NCBI GenBank assembly: GCA_963556195.1
Contig: OY744525.1
Coordinates: 56,113,946-56,177,945, forward strand
From: Sepiola atlantica
Lineage: Eukaryota; Mollusca; Cephalopoda; Sepiida; Sepiolidae
Direction: 5' to 3'
DNA: 64,000 nucleotides
Shown here: piece after piece, positions 1 through 10,003 of the stretch
How the letters are laid out: each line of letters begins with the position of its first letter
How positions within the stretch are numbered: position 1 is the stretch's first letter
Program-made: the position numbers and the translations under genes
Notes under the pieces: model-generated
The model's input: only the letters and a program-made list of their open reading frames with translations
Databases searched by the model: none
What the model was told of the DNA's origin: nothing

Positions 1-417
1 TTAAATATGTTAAAAAAATATTATAATAGACCCTATGTCGGAACTAATATGATAATGTATTATAAACTATACAACAAGGAATATAAATATCGTTCGGAAC
101 AAAAAAAAAAGAGGACTATGCGCAGCTGCAATAATCAGTGGCATTAAACTCATCATTTTCATAAGGTACATTTTTTTTTTTTGATACCATAGATCAAATT
201 CGTTTCATCCTTCCAAGTCCACTTTTCATTTTCCAACATTAAGCTGGTGATACCAGATCAGGCTGCCCTGTGGCTCCCTGAGACGAAATTCACCTACATT
301 GACGTTTTTTTTTTTTTTTTGTTTTTTTTTTTGTAAAACTTAATTATGTTCTACAAAACCAAAAACAAAAACAACAGCCCCTCTCCCTTTCTCCCTCCCC
401 TTTTTTATTTTATTTTT
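1..417. other. AT-rich intergenic, no gene seen
   Basis: The stretch has homopolymer A and T runs (around 170-181 and 306-332) and a pyrimidine-rich tract near 378-410. No open frame has protein-like composition and I recognise no repeat family. Confidence 0.5.
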
Positions 418-640
418 AGAACTTGAAGCATAAATCTTTTACTATAATGACCAGATTCGGCATTAAATAACCCAAAAAGGGTTGATATGCCGTAAAACAA
501 AACTACCAAACCAAAAACGATGATTAAACATTTGAAGATATAAAGAACTTGAAGCATAAAAACTTTTACTATAATGACCAGATTCGGCATTAAATAACCC
601 AAAAAGGGTTGATATGCCGTAAAACAAAACTACCAAACCA
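418..640. repeat. Two direct copies of a ~97-bp repeat
   Basis: Copy 1 (418-513) and copy 2 (544-640) are nearly identical, differing mainly by one extra base near the start. Each contains gggttgatatgccgtaaaac after a short AT stretch. A close relative of the core occurs reverse-complemented at about 40555-40620, just beyond a LINE C-terminal fragment, so the motif may be a LINE or SINE 3' tail. Short open frames here are repeat-derived. Confidence 0.7.
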
Positions 641-1200
641 ACCAACATTAAGAGGATCCCAGGGGTCACAACCTTCCTACACCTCTTCACTATAACTTTC
701 AGGTTCGGCGGAAGCACTTTTGCGGTTTCTCACACCAGACATAGATTGACGCAAATCAGCAAGATTGCACGATGAAACGTCTGTTCTTTGAGTTATCTTT
801 GGTCCTCGTTTTTGTGATGTTTTCTCCGTTGGTGAAAGACTGGTGACCACATTTCCAAGAACATTTTGCACTGGCAGGACACATGAAATATGTTACAATT
901 GTACCATACATATGTTACAACCCAGTTTTAGGAGCCAAATAAATCAAGATTGATTAGTTAAAAGCAAAAAAAATACAGGTTAACATAGGATTATCATAGT
1001 AGCCCCAATGTCAATGTTGACAGTACTCTTGAGTGGGTGCAAAAATAATCTGGCTGGTCCCATCGGCATTCCCTCCCGTGAGAGGCAATAAACGCAATCC
1101 CCCTTCACCTTCCAAAATGCTGAGGTAATGCCTGGAAGGGACTATGACCTCTTGAGACGATCCTCATAAAATTATTTAAATACAAACGTTGACGTCAACG
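641..1200. other. Intergenic, no gene seen
   Basis: Mixed-composition DNA without a convincing ORF. The 1040-1160 part is less AT-rich than its surroundings and could be an old repeat, but I cannot assign it to a family. Confidence 0.4.
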
Positions 1201-1410
1201 ACAAGTGTAGTATCTGTTCTGATATTACACTTCATCTTTTCTGTTATCGGTCAGTAAAAGAGAAATCCTTCTAGACTGGGGCAATTTTAATTTTGTCTCA
1301 ATCCAGAATGTCCTTTTGGGGGGCGATCGAATTTCCCCACGTTAAAAACTGACCTTGTGTCTAACTCTGCCCTCGTGGGGATGGTTGGGTAGTAAATAGG
1401 GACAATGATG
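1201..1410 (+). repeat. U2 snRNA-headed SINE-like repeat, copy 1
   Basis: The 5' end has aagtgtagtatctgttct at 1203-1220, an 18-base exact match to the conserved part of U2 snRNA that follows its branch-point pairing segment. The following ~190 bp (about 1224-1410) is shared with the copies at 35354-35557 and 53511-53722, including a tail around gtgtctaactctgccctcgt. All three begin at the same U2 position, which suggests a defined 5' end, not chance. No clear target duplication is visible here. Confidence 0.65.
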
Positions 1411-1685
1411 GTCAAAGAGAACCGTCATTTTGCATTTACCATCTCATGACTGGGATCTTAGTACAATTGTGAATTGTTACAAGGTTAAACGAGGCTATCT
1501 ACGCATTGACTGTAAGACCAACATAATTTGTAACAAAAGGGTCATCAAATAAAAGGAAAACAAAGCCATTTTATAAACAATAATATATGTCTTTATTTAA
1601 GTGACCTACACCATTGGGTGTAGGTTGCCGAAAGTTAAAATAGTGTCACAGTGAAGGAAGTAATAATAAAGTAGAGAGGTCGGAC

Positions 1686-3062
1686 GTGAAAAGTATTTTC
1701 TTGAGCAGTATTTCCTTTAACAACTACAAGAAACCTATTCAACCACCGATTACCATGGATAATAACACGCTACCCGAGAGTTCAACGTTCAAACTCCTCT
1801 CCCTAACATTCACAGGTAAAATGAGTTGGAACAAATACAAGGAAGACATTGTCAGGGCTGCTGCAAGGAAAGTGGGCTTCCTCTATCGGGTTAGAAAACT
1901 TCTCACACCGACCAGTATCCTATATATCTACAAGGTCACCATCCGCCCATGAATGGAGTATTGTTGTCACATCTGGGCTGGTGCACCAACTACTAGTCTC
2001 TCCCTCTTGGACAGGGTCCAAAAAAGAGTCTCTAATCTAATAGGTCCCTTACTATTCACGGTTCTTGTTGCTTAAAAGTACGAAAAAAAAATTTTTTTAT
2101 CTTTTCCTGAGAGAGAGTTAATTAAGGGGCAGTAACTCTATTCAACTGTTGTTATTACATCGAAAGCAATTAACTGGAAATTAATTATTAATAAATGAAC
2201 GTGAAAGAATACAGTAATGGAAAATTTAAGAATTTATTTGGTTTAAATTTGAATTTTGTAGTGAATGAAATCACTGAACGAAATTCAGCGAGTTACGTCT
2301 AATCGACGTTATACTTGCACAGTAACCACTCGTGCAACGCCAAAGAAATCCATCAGTTTTCACTGTTGATGGCACAAGTCGCATGTTATGCACACAACTG
2401 CAGGTTTCTTCGCCAGAAATAAGCCCATGAGCTTGCAAGAAATCGATCTGTTTAGCTTTTTCGGAAGTAAAATAAAGTACGTCTTCAAACTAGAACAAGT
2501 TCAGATCCATGATCGCAATTTAATACAAAATCAAAGTTGTTAGATATTAAAGACAAAATCTGGCTCAAAATTACAATTCTCAGTTACTGCCCCTTAATTA
2601 ACTCTCTCTCAGGAAAAGAAAAAAAAAATTTTTTTCGTACTTTTAAGCAACAAGAACCGTATTCACCAAGCCCCATCCCTGTCCCATCGCTGCAATGTTT
2701 CATCCCTGCGCTTGTTTTACAAGTACTTCAAGTGAATGTGCTCTGGCTCCCCCTTCAACATAAATGCACCTGACTAACTAAACAATCAGTTAAATCCCAT
2801 CCATTCACTGTGAAGATCCACAGATGCCGAAGAGCTTTCAAATCCAATAGCTTCTTTCACCGAGCTGCCATCCTTTAGAACTCCGTCCCTGCTCCCTGTT
2901 TCCCTGACTGTACAGACATGCAGAGATTTAAATGTAATGTAAACAAACATCTCGCCGCACAACTCCTCTCATAGGATGCCCTCATTTAATTTCTGAAAGA
3001 CACCTAATCCACAGTAGCCCCTTACGTTTCCGTGGCAGTATGTCTTGTCTGGGGTGAACTCA
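1686..3062 (+). mobile_element. Jockey-like LINE ORF2 3' fragment, interrupted
   Basis: A 5'-truncated non-LTR retrotransposon tail. The frame at 1686-1952 encodes the region after the RT domain (LLSLTFTGKMSWNKYKED, then RKVGFLYRVRKLLTP), stops at TIRP, and continues past the stop through EYCCHIWAGAPTTSLSLLD to about 2050. The remainder resumes at about 2666 and runs to a 3' end near 3062 ending like the other copies (tgtctggggtgaact). A TIR element at 2060-2658 splits it. Relatives in this window lie at 10768-13025, 25495-26155 and 34312-34570. RT and endonuclease domains are absent, so this copy is dead. Confidence 0.8.
2060..2658. mobile_element. ~600-bp DNA transposon with ~79-bp TIRs
   Basis: Long imperfect terminal inverted repeats (about 2060-2137 and 2582-2658) start ggttcttgttgcttaa and end aaggggcagtaact. 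The element sits inside the LINE at 1686-3062; removing it restores LINE continuity. Flanks are ctattcac (2052-2059) and gtattcac (2659-2666), an 8-bp target duplication with one mismatch, or a perfect 6-bp tattca if the boundary is shifted by one base. No intact transposase is present. The superfamily is unassigned; the GG terminus with 8-bp duplication would fit Merlin or P-like elements. Confidence 0.8.
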
Positions 3063-3309
3063 AGTTAAAAAGAAAAGTATATCTTTCAGTGGGGGATAGC
3101 CTTGCTCGGCATCAAGTTGACTGGGACGAGAGAGAAGACATTTTTCTGCATTGGTGCCAGTAAAATAAGGTGACTGCTGTGTAATTCTCTACGCATCTGG
3201 AAGAAGTCGTTCAAAAGTTCAGTTGAAATTAATATGCTCTGGAGGCTGATTGGTCATCGTGTGACCAAATCGCCTCGCAGGGGCTGCTCTCCGCAAGAAG
3301 AAATAAATG

Positions 3310-3625
3310 TTAATGCTTATGATTGCTACAGAAGGTTTAAAGTTGATAGATCAAGTCCTATAAGTTGTTGAGAGAATAATTGTGCAGCAAATAAGAAGTC
3401 AGATAAACATAGATGAAATGCAGTTTGGTTTTATGTCTGGGCGAAGTACCACAAGTGCTATATTTATTCTAAGACAAATGCAAGAAGTATCTTAGTAAGA
3501 AACACCTGTATTTTGCTTTTGTGAATTTAGAGAAAGCTTTTGACAGAGTGGATTTTGTGTAGCAAGTGATTGGTTAGTGAAGGTTATTCAAGCAAGGTAA
3601 AGAAATGCTCAAAGTCATGTTAGAA
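3310..3625 (+). pseudogene. RTE-like LINE reverse transcriptase scrap
   Basis: The forward frames give DEMQFGFMSGRSTTSAIF, then a broken segment equivalent to the catalytic-palm text FVNLEKAFDRVDF, then DWLVKVIQA in fragments. This arrangement is typical of the RTE-like non-LTR RT family common in marine invertebrates. Stops and frameshifts interrupt it. The 3' ends of the same family appear at 24885-25115 and 33430-33880. Confidence 0.65.
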
Positions 3626-4059
3626 TTTGTTCTAATTGAGTCACTCGACTCTCAAATACTTGTTCTGCTGCACAATCGCCATCAACGAAATCAAACCTTT
3701 ACAAGGTTCTATTTTTCTATCAGGGAATCCACCATAGAATCAACCAACCACCTTTGCTACTTTTTGTATGTGGCTTTTATTTGGCCAGGCACATGGTACC
3801 CAGCAACCCTTCTTTTGTAGCTTGGCTAGTTCCCTGTCTCCTGTTTTCTTCTATGGAGCAGTTCAGGTCTTCTATCGTTGATCGAATTTGGAGGCCTTTT
3901 TTTCGAAAGTTTATTGGTCTAGTCTACATGATATGAACATTCTTAAGGCTTTGATGGCGTCATAACTTAGCAAAAGATCGAGGTTTAATGGTTTATCAGG
4001 CACTACTAGCGCTTTAAGAGTGGAATTCCCAGTGTTCATGTAAATCTTCACTTATCCTA

Positions 4060-4223
4060 TGTGTCATTTTAGAGGATGTCAATGGATTGAATAGAAACAT
4101 AACGACAGAGATCAGGTTCTATAAAAGATGGCGTCCTTTATTTACATCAGGCAAAACATGAGTGCCCCGGTAAAGGGGCGTAACTCCAGACGGTGAAATT
4201 CTTATTCAGTCCCTCATGCAACA
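4060..4223 (-). repeat. 3' LTR of the gypsy element
   Basis: 164 bp, starting TG and ending CA on the element's sense strand. It differs from the other LTR at three sites, all transitions. A purine-rich tract abuts it on the internal side (4224-4237), as expected for the plus-strand primer. On the sense strand the LTR holds an AATAAA-like signal followed by a TATA-like ttttttatag. Confidence 0.93.
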
Positions 4224-4237
4224 TCTTCCCTTTTCTC
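4224..4237 (-). promoter_or_regulatory. Polypurine tract (plus-strand primer)
   Basis: The sense-strand sequence gagaaaagggaaga lies immediately upstream of the 3' LTR. Its position and all-purine composition fit the RNase H-resistant primer used by LTR retroelements. Confidence 0.8.
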
Positions 4238-4388
4238 AATAAATAAAAAACAGAAGATAAAGACAAACAAAAAAAACAAAACAAAAAGTCTGATAAGAAT
4301 TAAAAACAGAGTCTACAAAACACAGTGATCTAGGCATTCATTGGGCTGACTACCCTCCTACCTAACAGGGATTATTCTTCCCTTTCAC

Positions 4389-7300
4389 TTATGTTGTGAA
4401 ATCCTTGAATCTCATAGGATCTCTTATTATCCTTCCCGACCGTGTTGTCCGCAACCTTTCCGGACTTGGTTTTGTTGGGAATGGGGTCGGGTTGAGGTTT
4501 TCTCTTATTTCACCTTCATATTGAGGTGGTTCTGAGTTACATATCTCTTCTGTACTCTGCCCTGTATTCTTGGGTAACTCGCTCTGCACTTCATATGGCT
4601 GTTGTATTACTGATGTGAGTGGGGGTGTCTCTGCAGTTTTCTTCAAATCTACTCGATTCCGTCGATATAAGTCCCCACCCACTTTTACATGGTATGATCG
4701 CTCATCCAGTCTCCCCCATACAACAGCTTTCCTCCACTCTTTTTGACCATTTATGTGTGGTTTCATCCGTACTACATCTCCAGGATACAATGGTTTAAGT
4801 GGTTTTACTTTGTGGTTGAAAGAACGTTCTTGCCTCCTGCAGTCTTGCTTCACTGATTTTCTCAGATTTTTGGGCAATGCTGGCTTGAGTAAATCCTCCC
4901 TGGTTGGGAGAAGTGCTTTTGTTCTCCTTGACATCAGCTTCTGAGCTGGTGATAAGAGACCTTTGGCTGGCGTATGTCTGTGATCCAACATTGCTAGGTA
5001 TGGATCAGCCTTATCGTCCATCGCTTTCCGGAAAAGGTTCTTTGCCATCTTTATCGCAGATTCCACTTTGCCATTTGCCTTGCTATTGTATGGACTGACA
5101 GGTGTATGTGTAAAACACCACTTTTTTGCGAAGGCAGAAAATTCCTGGCTACTAAACTGAGGCCCATTATCAGTTACGACCTGATCTGGTATTCCATGAC
5201 GTGCAAAATGGTGTTTAAGTTTGGTTATCACTGTCTTTGCTTGTGTATTGAGAAGATGATCGATTTCCCAGAAGTTGCTCATGTAATCAACTGTGCACAG
5301 GTAGTCTCTATCTGCAAACTTAAAGAGATCTACTCCCACTTTCGCCCAGGGTCTGTCTGGAACTTCATGGACCATTAATGGTTCTGCCGGGTTGGCCACT
5401 TCATATTTTCTACATATGGGGCACTTTGAAACATAGTCTTTGATGTCACTGTTCATATTTGGCCAATACAAACATTCTCTTGCTCTTCTGCAACATCCTT
5501 CTACTCCCAGGTGTGTGGAATGCAGTTTTTCTTTCAACACCGCTCGCTGTGTCAGTGGAACCACTACCCGGTTTCCTCTGAAAATTAAGCCATCTTGCAC
5601 CGTCATTTCATTCCGCATATTAAAATATGGTCTCACCTCTGGGTCAAGATGTATTTTTTCTTCTGGCCATCCTTCCAGAATTACTTGCTGCAACTGCTGC
5701 AAGCTTCTGTCTTCCTTTGTGGCTGAGCGCAGTTCAAGCAGCCTTCTCTCTGTTATAGGAATATATTCTGCTTCCTTGACATCATCTTCATCGTCCATAT
5801 CTTCACTGCCCAATCCATAGATGTATGCTCTTGATAGCGTGTCTGCAAGGAACATTTTCTTACCTGGATGGTACAGAACTGTAGCATCGTAAGCCTGTAG
5901 TCGCATCAGCATGTTTTGAAGTCGTTTCGGGCATTTCACCAATTCTTTTTTCATAATCGCTTCCAGTGGCTTATGATCGGTTAGTACTGTTATCTGTCGA
6001 CCAAACGTATATTGATGAAACCGTTCACATGCGTAGACTACTGCTAGTAGTTCCTTTTCAATCTGTGCATACCGAGTTTCTGTGTCGGTCAGTGCACGGC
6101 TGATATAGGCTAGGGGTTGACCTTCTTGTAGTAGTGCAGCCCCCATGCCCTTCTCACTTGCATCGCATTGGATGACCAAAGATTTGTTGGGGTCATAGTA
6201 CCTCAACACTGGTGCCTCACTCACTACCTCTTTAATTTTCCCAAAAGCCTCTTCATGAATTTGGGACCATGTCCATGGCACATCTGCCTTCACCAAATTT
6301 CGAATTGGGGCCATCACATCAGATATGTGTGGTAGAAATTTTGCCAGGTAATTCACGAATCCAACCAATCGTTGCACTCCTTTCACATCTGTTGGACACG
6401 GCATCTCTTTTATGGCTCTTACTTTCCCAGGATCAGGAAGTAAACCATCACTGGTTATTATGTGTCCCAGGAAAGATATAGACGTTTGTCGTAGGTTCAA
6501 TTTTTCAGCATTCAATCGCATCCCGCGATCACGACATCTCTGCAACAGTTTCCTGAGTTTTCGGTCATGATCAATTGTTGCTTCTTCCATCGTTTTACCC
6601 TTCCCAATCACCAGGAGATCATCCGCTTTGTTAACCACCCCCTCCAAATCGGACACATTGTTAAAAAGGGTCTTTTGAAATATCTCTGGAGCTGGAGAAA
6701 TACCGAACGGTAAAACCTTCCACCGGAACCTACCATATGGTGTAGCAAATGTTGTTAAGCGACTGCTGGCTTCGTCTAATTTTACATGCCAGAATCCATC
6801 TCGTAGATCCAGGGTAGAAAATACCTTGCTGTCAGCCAGTTCTGGTAGTAAATCGTACAGTGTAGGTAACTGAAAATGTTCCCTTTTTAGAGCTTTATTC
6901 AGTGGTCTTGGGTCTATACATATCCGCAGGTTTCCATTTTTCTTAGTTACCAGTGCTAACGCACTTACCCATGGTGTTGGGTCGCTCACTGGTTCAATAA
7001 CATTCTTCTTAACCAGTTTTTCCAACTCGACTTTTAGCCTGTCTTTAAGTGCCACTGGTATTCTCCGTGTTGCTGCAACATTTGGTGTTACTCCTGGATC
7101 CACCTGCAAATGTACCTCTCCTGGTAATTGACCCAATTCTTCCCTGAACACATCTCTGAAGTCATTGATAATTCTGTCCGAGTACTGGCTGCTGGATTCA
7201 TTCATCTGCGAAACTTTGGCGACCATTTTGAATTTGTTGTCATTGATTGTGACGAGTTCCATTTTCTGGATTGCATTTGCTCCCAGTAAGGGATGGAAAT

Positions 7301-8411
7301 CCTCTTTCACAATGACAAACTTAACCGCATATTTTTGTCCAGTTTTGGGGTTTATCACTTTAACTCGACATTCTCCCAACGGCTTCACTTCTGCTCCATT
7401 CCACATGACAAGGGTCTTATTTGAATGTTCCAGTGTTTTTCCAATAACGTGTTTCACATTCAATATATTCACGGACGCTCCACTATCGAGCTGAAAAGCA
7501 ATTGGTTTTCCCTTGACCCTCATTTCTGCCTTTATCACTTCTTGACTCACAGCATTCACTTTTTCCTTAATCGTTATGTTGTCTACCTGTCCATAGTCTG
7601 AACAACTACTACTGTCGTTTTCCTGGTCCTCATATTGGGTTTTGACAGCCTGCACCTTCTTTTTCCTTGGTACTTTGCATTTCACGGCAAAGTGGCTTTT
7701 TCCATTACATTGATAACAGGTCTTGCCAAATGCAGGACATAACTCTTTTCTTGGTCTGTGCCGCAGTGCACACGCCCGGCAATCTCTGTCAGTTTGTGCC
7801 GATGTCTTTCTCCTGGGTTTAAAATCAACCTTATTCACTCCTTCAGGCCTTAGGATTCTGGACTGGACCGTGGCATTTTCAGACAGCTTACAAATGTCAA
7901 TACATTTTTGTAATTCTAACTGTCTTATTTTCAATAATTCAGCTTGTGTCTGGGGGTTGTGTATTCCCAGCACTACCTGATCTCTGAGTACTGATGAAAC
8001 GCAATTGTCACAAAAATTGCACGTTTTTACTAACGTCCGAAGTGCCGTAATAAAGGATTCCACAGTCTCTGATCCTCCTTGCTTTCTAGAATGAAATACG
8101 TAACGCTCGTAGGTTTCATTCGTTTCCCCTATAGCGTATTTATCAAATGCCTGAATAATTTCGGTGGGTGTTCTTTCATCTTCAGGTGTTAGAAATTGAA
8201 ATCCGTAGTAAACTTTCAATGCGTCATCTCCCAACGTGTGAAGCAAAAGTGCCGTCTGATATTGTAATGAATGTTTCGTCAAACACGTAATAATGGCGTA
8301 GTTATGCCATTTCAGTTTAAACAACTTCCAGTTCGCCGATAAATTATCTTCCATACATAAGGGCGCTGGTGGTCTTATACTAGCCACTGGTCTGTTTGTG
8401 TCTTCCGACAT
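4389..8411 (-). CDS. Gypsy gag-pol polyprotein, single intact ORF
   Basis: 1340 codons without a stop or frameshift; gag and pol are fused in one frame. Domains in order: gag-like residues 1-200; cysteine-rich region with a CCHC knuckle CYQCNGKSHFAVKC (232-245); aspartic protease motif QLDSGAS (~308-314); reverse transcriptase about 430-660 with LRICIDPRPLNKAL and a KADDLL catalytic box (D597, D598); RNase H about 745-860 (D750, E near 788, D near 812); integrase zinc motif 963-1000 and DDE core D1028, D1081, E1117 (35 residues between the last two); chromatin-proximal tail 1200-1340. The RT box has Lys-Ala before the two Asp where Tyr-Val is usual; related gypsy groups also vary here. No env ORF follows. 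The ATG comes directly after an 18-base A run, prone to slippage. It may still be functional. Confidence 0.95.
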   Translation of the reverse strand: MSEDTNRPVASIRPPAPLCMEDNLSANWKLFKLKWHNYAIITCLTKHSLQYQTALLLHTLGDDALKVYYGFQFLTPEDERTPTEIIQAFDKYAIGETNETYERYVFHSRKQGGSETVESFITALRTLVKTCNFCDNCVSSVLRDQVVLGIHNPQTQAELLKIRQLELQKCIDICKLSENATVQSRILRPEGVNKVDFKPRRKTSAQTDRDCRACALRHRPRKELCPAFGKTCYQCNGKSHFAVKCKVPRKKKVQAVKTQYEDQENDSSSCSDYGQVDNITIKEKVNAVSQEVIKAEMRVKGKPIAFQLDSGASVNILNVKHVIGKTLEHSNKTLVMWNGAEVKPLGECRVKVINPKTGQKYAVKFVIVKEDFHPLLGANAIQKMELVTINDNKFKMVAKVSQMNESSSQYSDRIINDFRDVFREELGQLPGEVHLQVDPGVTPNVAATRRIPVALKDRLKVELEKLVKKNVIEPVSDPTPWVSALALVTKKNGNLRICIDPRPLNKALKREHFQLPTLYDLLPELADSKVFSTLDLRDGFWHVKLDEASSRLTTFATPYGRFRWKVLPFGISPAPEIFQKTLFNNVSDLEGVVNKADDLLVIGKGKTMEEATIDHDRKLRKLLQRCRDRGMRLNAEKLNLRQTSISFLGHIITSDGLLPDPGKVRAIKEMPCPTDVKGVQRLVGFVNYLAKFLPHISDVMAPIRNLVKADVPWTWSQIHEEAFGKIKEVVSEAPVLRYYDPNKSLVIQCDASEKGMGAALLQEGQPLAYISRALTDTETRYAQIEKELLAVVYACERFHQYTFGRQITVLTDHKPLEAIMKKELVKCPKRLQNMLMRLQAYDATVLYHPGKKMFLADTLSRAYIYGLGSEDMDDEDDVKEAEYIPITERRLLELRSATKEDRSLQQLQQVILEGWPEEKIHLDPEVRPYFNMRNEMTVQDGLIFRGNRVVVPLTQRAVLKEKLHSTHLGVEGCCRRARECLYWPNMNSDIKDYVSKCPICRKYEVANPAEPLMVHEVPDRPWAKVGVDLFKFADRDYLCTVDYMSNFWEIDHLLNTQAKTVITKLKHHFARHGIPDQVVTDNGPQFSSQEFSAFAKKWCFTHTPVSPYNSKANGKVESAIKMAKNLFRKAMDDKADPYLAMLDHRHTPAKGLLSPAQKLMSRRTKALLPTREDLLKPALPKNLRKSVKQDCRRQERSFNHKVKPLKPLYPGDVVRMKPHINGQKEWRKAVVWGRLDERSYHVKVGGDLYRRNRVDLKKTAETPPLTSVIQQPYEVQSELPKNTGQSTEEICNSEPPQYEGEIRENLNPTPFPTKPSPERLRTTRSGRIIRDPMRFKDFTT

Positions 8412-8539
8412 TTTTTTTTTTTTTTTTTTCTCTTTTCTCCACGTGACGTACGTACGAATTTACAATTTGAAACAAGAATAATAAAGTTACTTATCTGTTT
8501 CTTATCCTTTTGTACATCTTACTTAGACATATCTTCATC

Positions 8540-8554
8540 CCACCGCTGCCACCA
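8540..8554 (-). promoter_or_regulatory. Primer binding site of the gypsy element
   Basis: Directly inside the 5' LTR the sense strand reads tggtggcagcggtgg, starting with TGG as expected for pairing with the CCA end of a tRNA. I could not assign the priming tRNA. Confidence 0.75.
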
Positions 8555-8718
8555 TGTGTCATTTTAGAGGATGTCAATGGATTGAATAGAAACATAACGA
8601 CAGAGATCAGGTTCTATAAAAAATGGCGTCCTTTATTTACATCAGGCAAAACATGAGTGCCCCGGTAAAGGGGCGTAACTCTAGACGGTGAAACTCTTAT
8701 TCAGTCCCTCATGCAACA
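8555..8718 (-). repeat. 5' LTR of the gypsy element
   Basis: 164 bp, 98% identical to the LTR at 4060-4223. It ends on the internal side at the primer-binding-site-like sequence. It should hold the element promoter and transcription start. Confidence 0.93.
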
Positions 8719-9518
8719 ACATACACACGTTTTACTACTTATGGTGGTCACTCTGACATTTGTCCTTTGCCAAGTGTAACAAAGTGCCACACTCTTCATA
8801 GTATGTGACTAGCCAGAATCCAGAAGTGCTGAGCACAGTGTCACATCTCTGGCTTTTCTCTCATTGTTCCTTAGACGAGAGATAAGCCCCAAAGGCGATT
8901 TAAAAGACCTGAACCCAATTACATTTATCTAATACACGCCTATCGAACCAACAAAAAAAAGTTTGAATTATCCCCCCCCCTTTCAAGTCACTCTTTTAAA
9001 TTAAAGACGAAATATTTCCTATGTACACAGTACTGCAGAAGCACCTTTTTTGCAAAATAGTTATTTAACGAAAGAAACTGTTAATTGTATCTTGTATTTA
9101 AGTGTATTCTGTAATATTGTTTCTGTACGGGTACTTCTGCAAAATACGAACCGAACTGGATTTCTTTTTACCATAATCCTGACCTAACCCTAAACTAACC
9201 GTAATCTAACCCTAATTTAACTCTTTTAGTAAAGGTAAATGAAAAGGTATCCAAAACATTCCAAATGGAAAATTGCAAAAGTAATAAGTGTATATAAAAA
9301 AAAAATACGTAAAGGTCAGAACTTGATCTTTCTAATTGCTTGAAAAATAGTTGTCTGGCAAGTAACAGCTCTTTTTTTATTTGTATATTTCGGTAAAAGT
9401 CGGAACTTGATTCGTCTTTCTCCGTTCGTAGTCCCATGCTATTTTTGCACCCATTCTAAAGTACCCAGTTTGTTTATTTATTTATTCATTTTTATTTTTT
9501 TTTATTTTTTTTTTTTAG
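8719..9518. other. Intergenic, no gene seen
   Basis: AT-rich DNA. Around 9177-9215 there are several degenerate ctaaccctaa units resembling telomeric repeat. A long T-rich tract ends at 9516 just before the exon-like segment. Confidence 0.4.
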
Positions 9519-9574
9519 AGATGGATACTCCGGTAAACGTTGAGATTAGAGTCGTGGACAGATTGTTTGAAAAG
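9519..9574 (+). CDS. Candidate short exon
   Basis: A strong pyrimidine tract ending tttttttag (9511-9518) precedes an open frame reading MDTPVNVEIRVVDRLFEK, which ends at aag/gtgatt, a plausible splice donor at 9575. The codons are less AT-biased than the surroundings and the peptide looks like ordinary protein. I do not recognise the protein and no companion exon is evident; a chance ORF is possible. Confidence 0.3.
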
Positions 9575-10003
9575 GTGATTAAAAATTGTGTATAGACGAT
9601 AAAAAAAAATGTTGTTTTTTTAAGATTATGACATGCTGAACGCTTTGGAGCTAAAATCTATTTAGTATTACGCATGAAATATGAGAAGAAAAAACTTTTT
9701 AAATGACTAGAAATATGTTAGTATTGTCGCTGTTTTTCAAAAATAGCGACATAACCAGGTTGTGTGTCTAACTTGACCTTTTATGGGCAGCAGATAAACT
9801 TCTGGAGTTTTTTTTCATGTGATTAAAAAACTTCTTTTTTTTTAACCCAGAATTGATAAGAGAATTTTAAGTAAATTCGAAACTACGGTTCTCTTCGTCC
9901 ATTGTTGACGTCGTCGCTTAAATAATTTTACGACTAATGTGTTTGTTTTTTCATTGCTGTCGAGATTTCGCGGTTTTTCATCTTTTAAAGAAAGACAGCA
10001 GAA

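Larger units (their letters stand above)
4060..8718 (-). mobile_element. Near-complete Ty3/gypsy LTR retrotransposon
   Basis: A 4659-bp element in minus orientation: 5' LTR 8555-8718, primer-binding-site-like start at about 8540-8554, one gag-pol ORF 4389-8411, purine tract 4224-4237 and 3' LTR 4060-4223. The LTRs differ at three of 164 positions, implying a fairly recent insertion. Flanking bases (tccta on the left, acata on the right) do not form a target-site duplication, which is odd for such a young copy and could reflect recombination between elements. It is the best-preserved mobile element in the window. Confidence 0.95.

Noticed and set aside
4753..7980. Plus-strand ORFs within the gypsy element
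   Set aside because: They lie antisense to the intact gag-pol ORF and show no domain.
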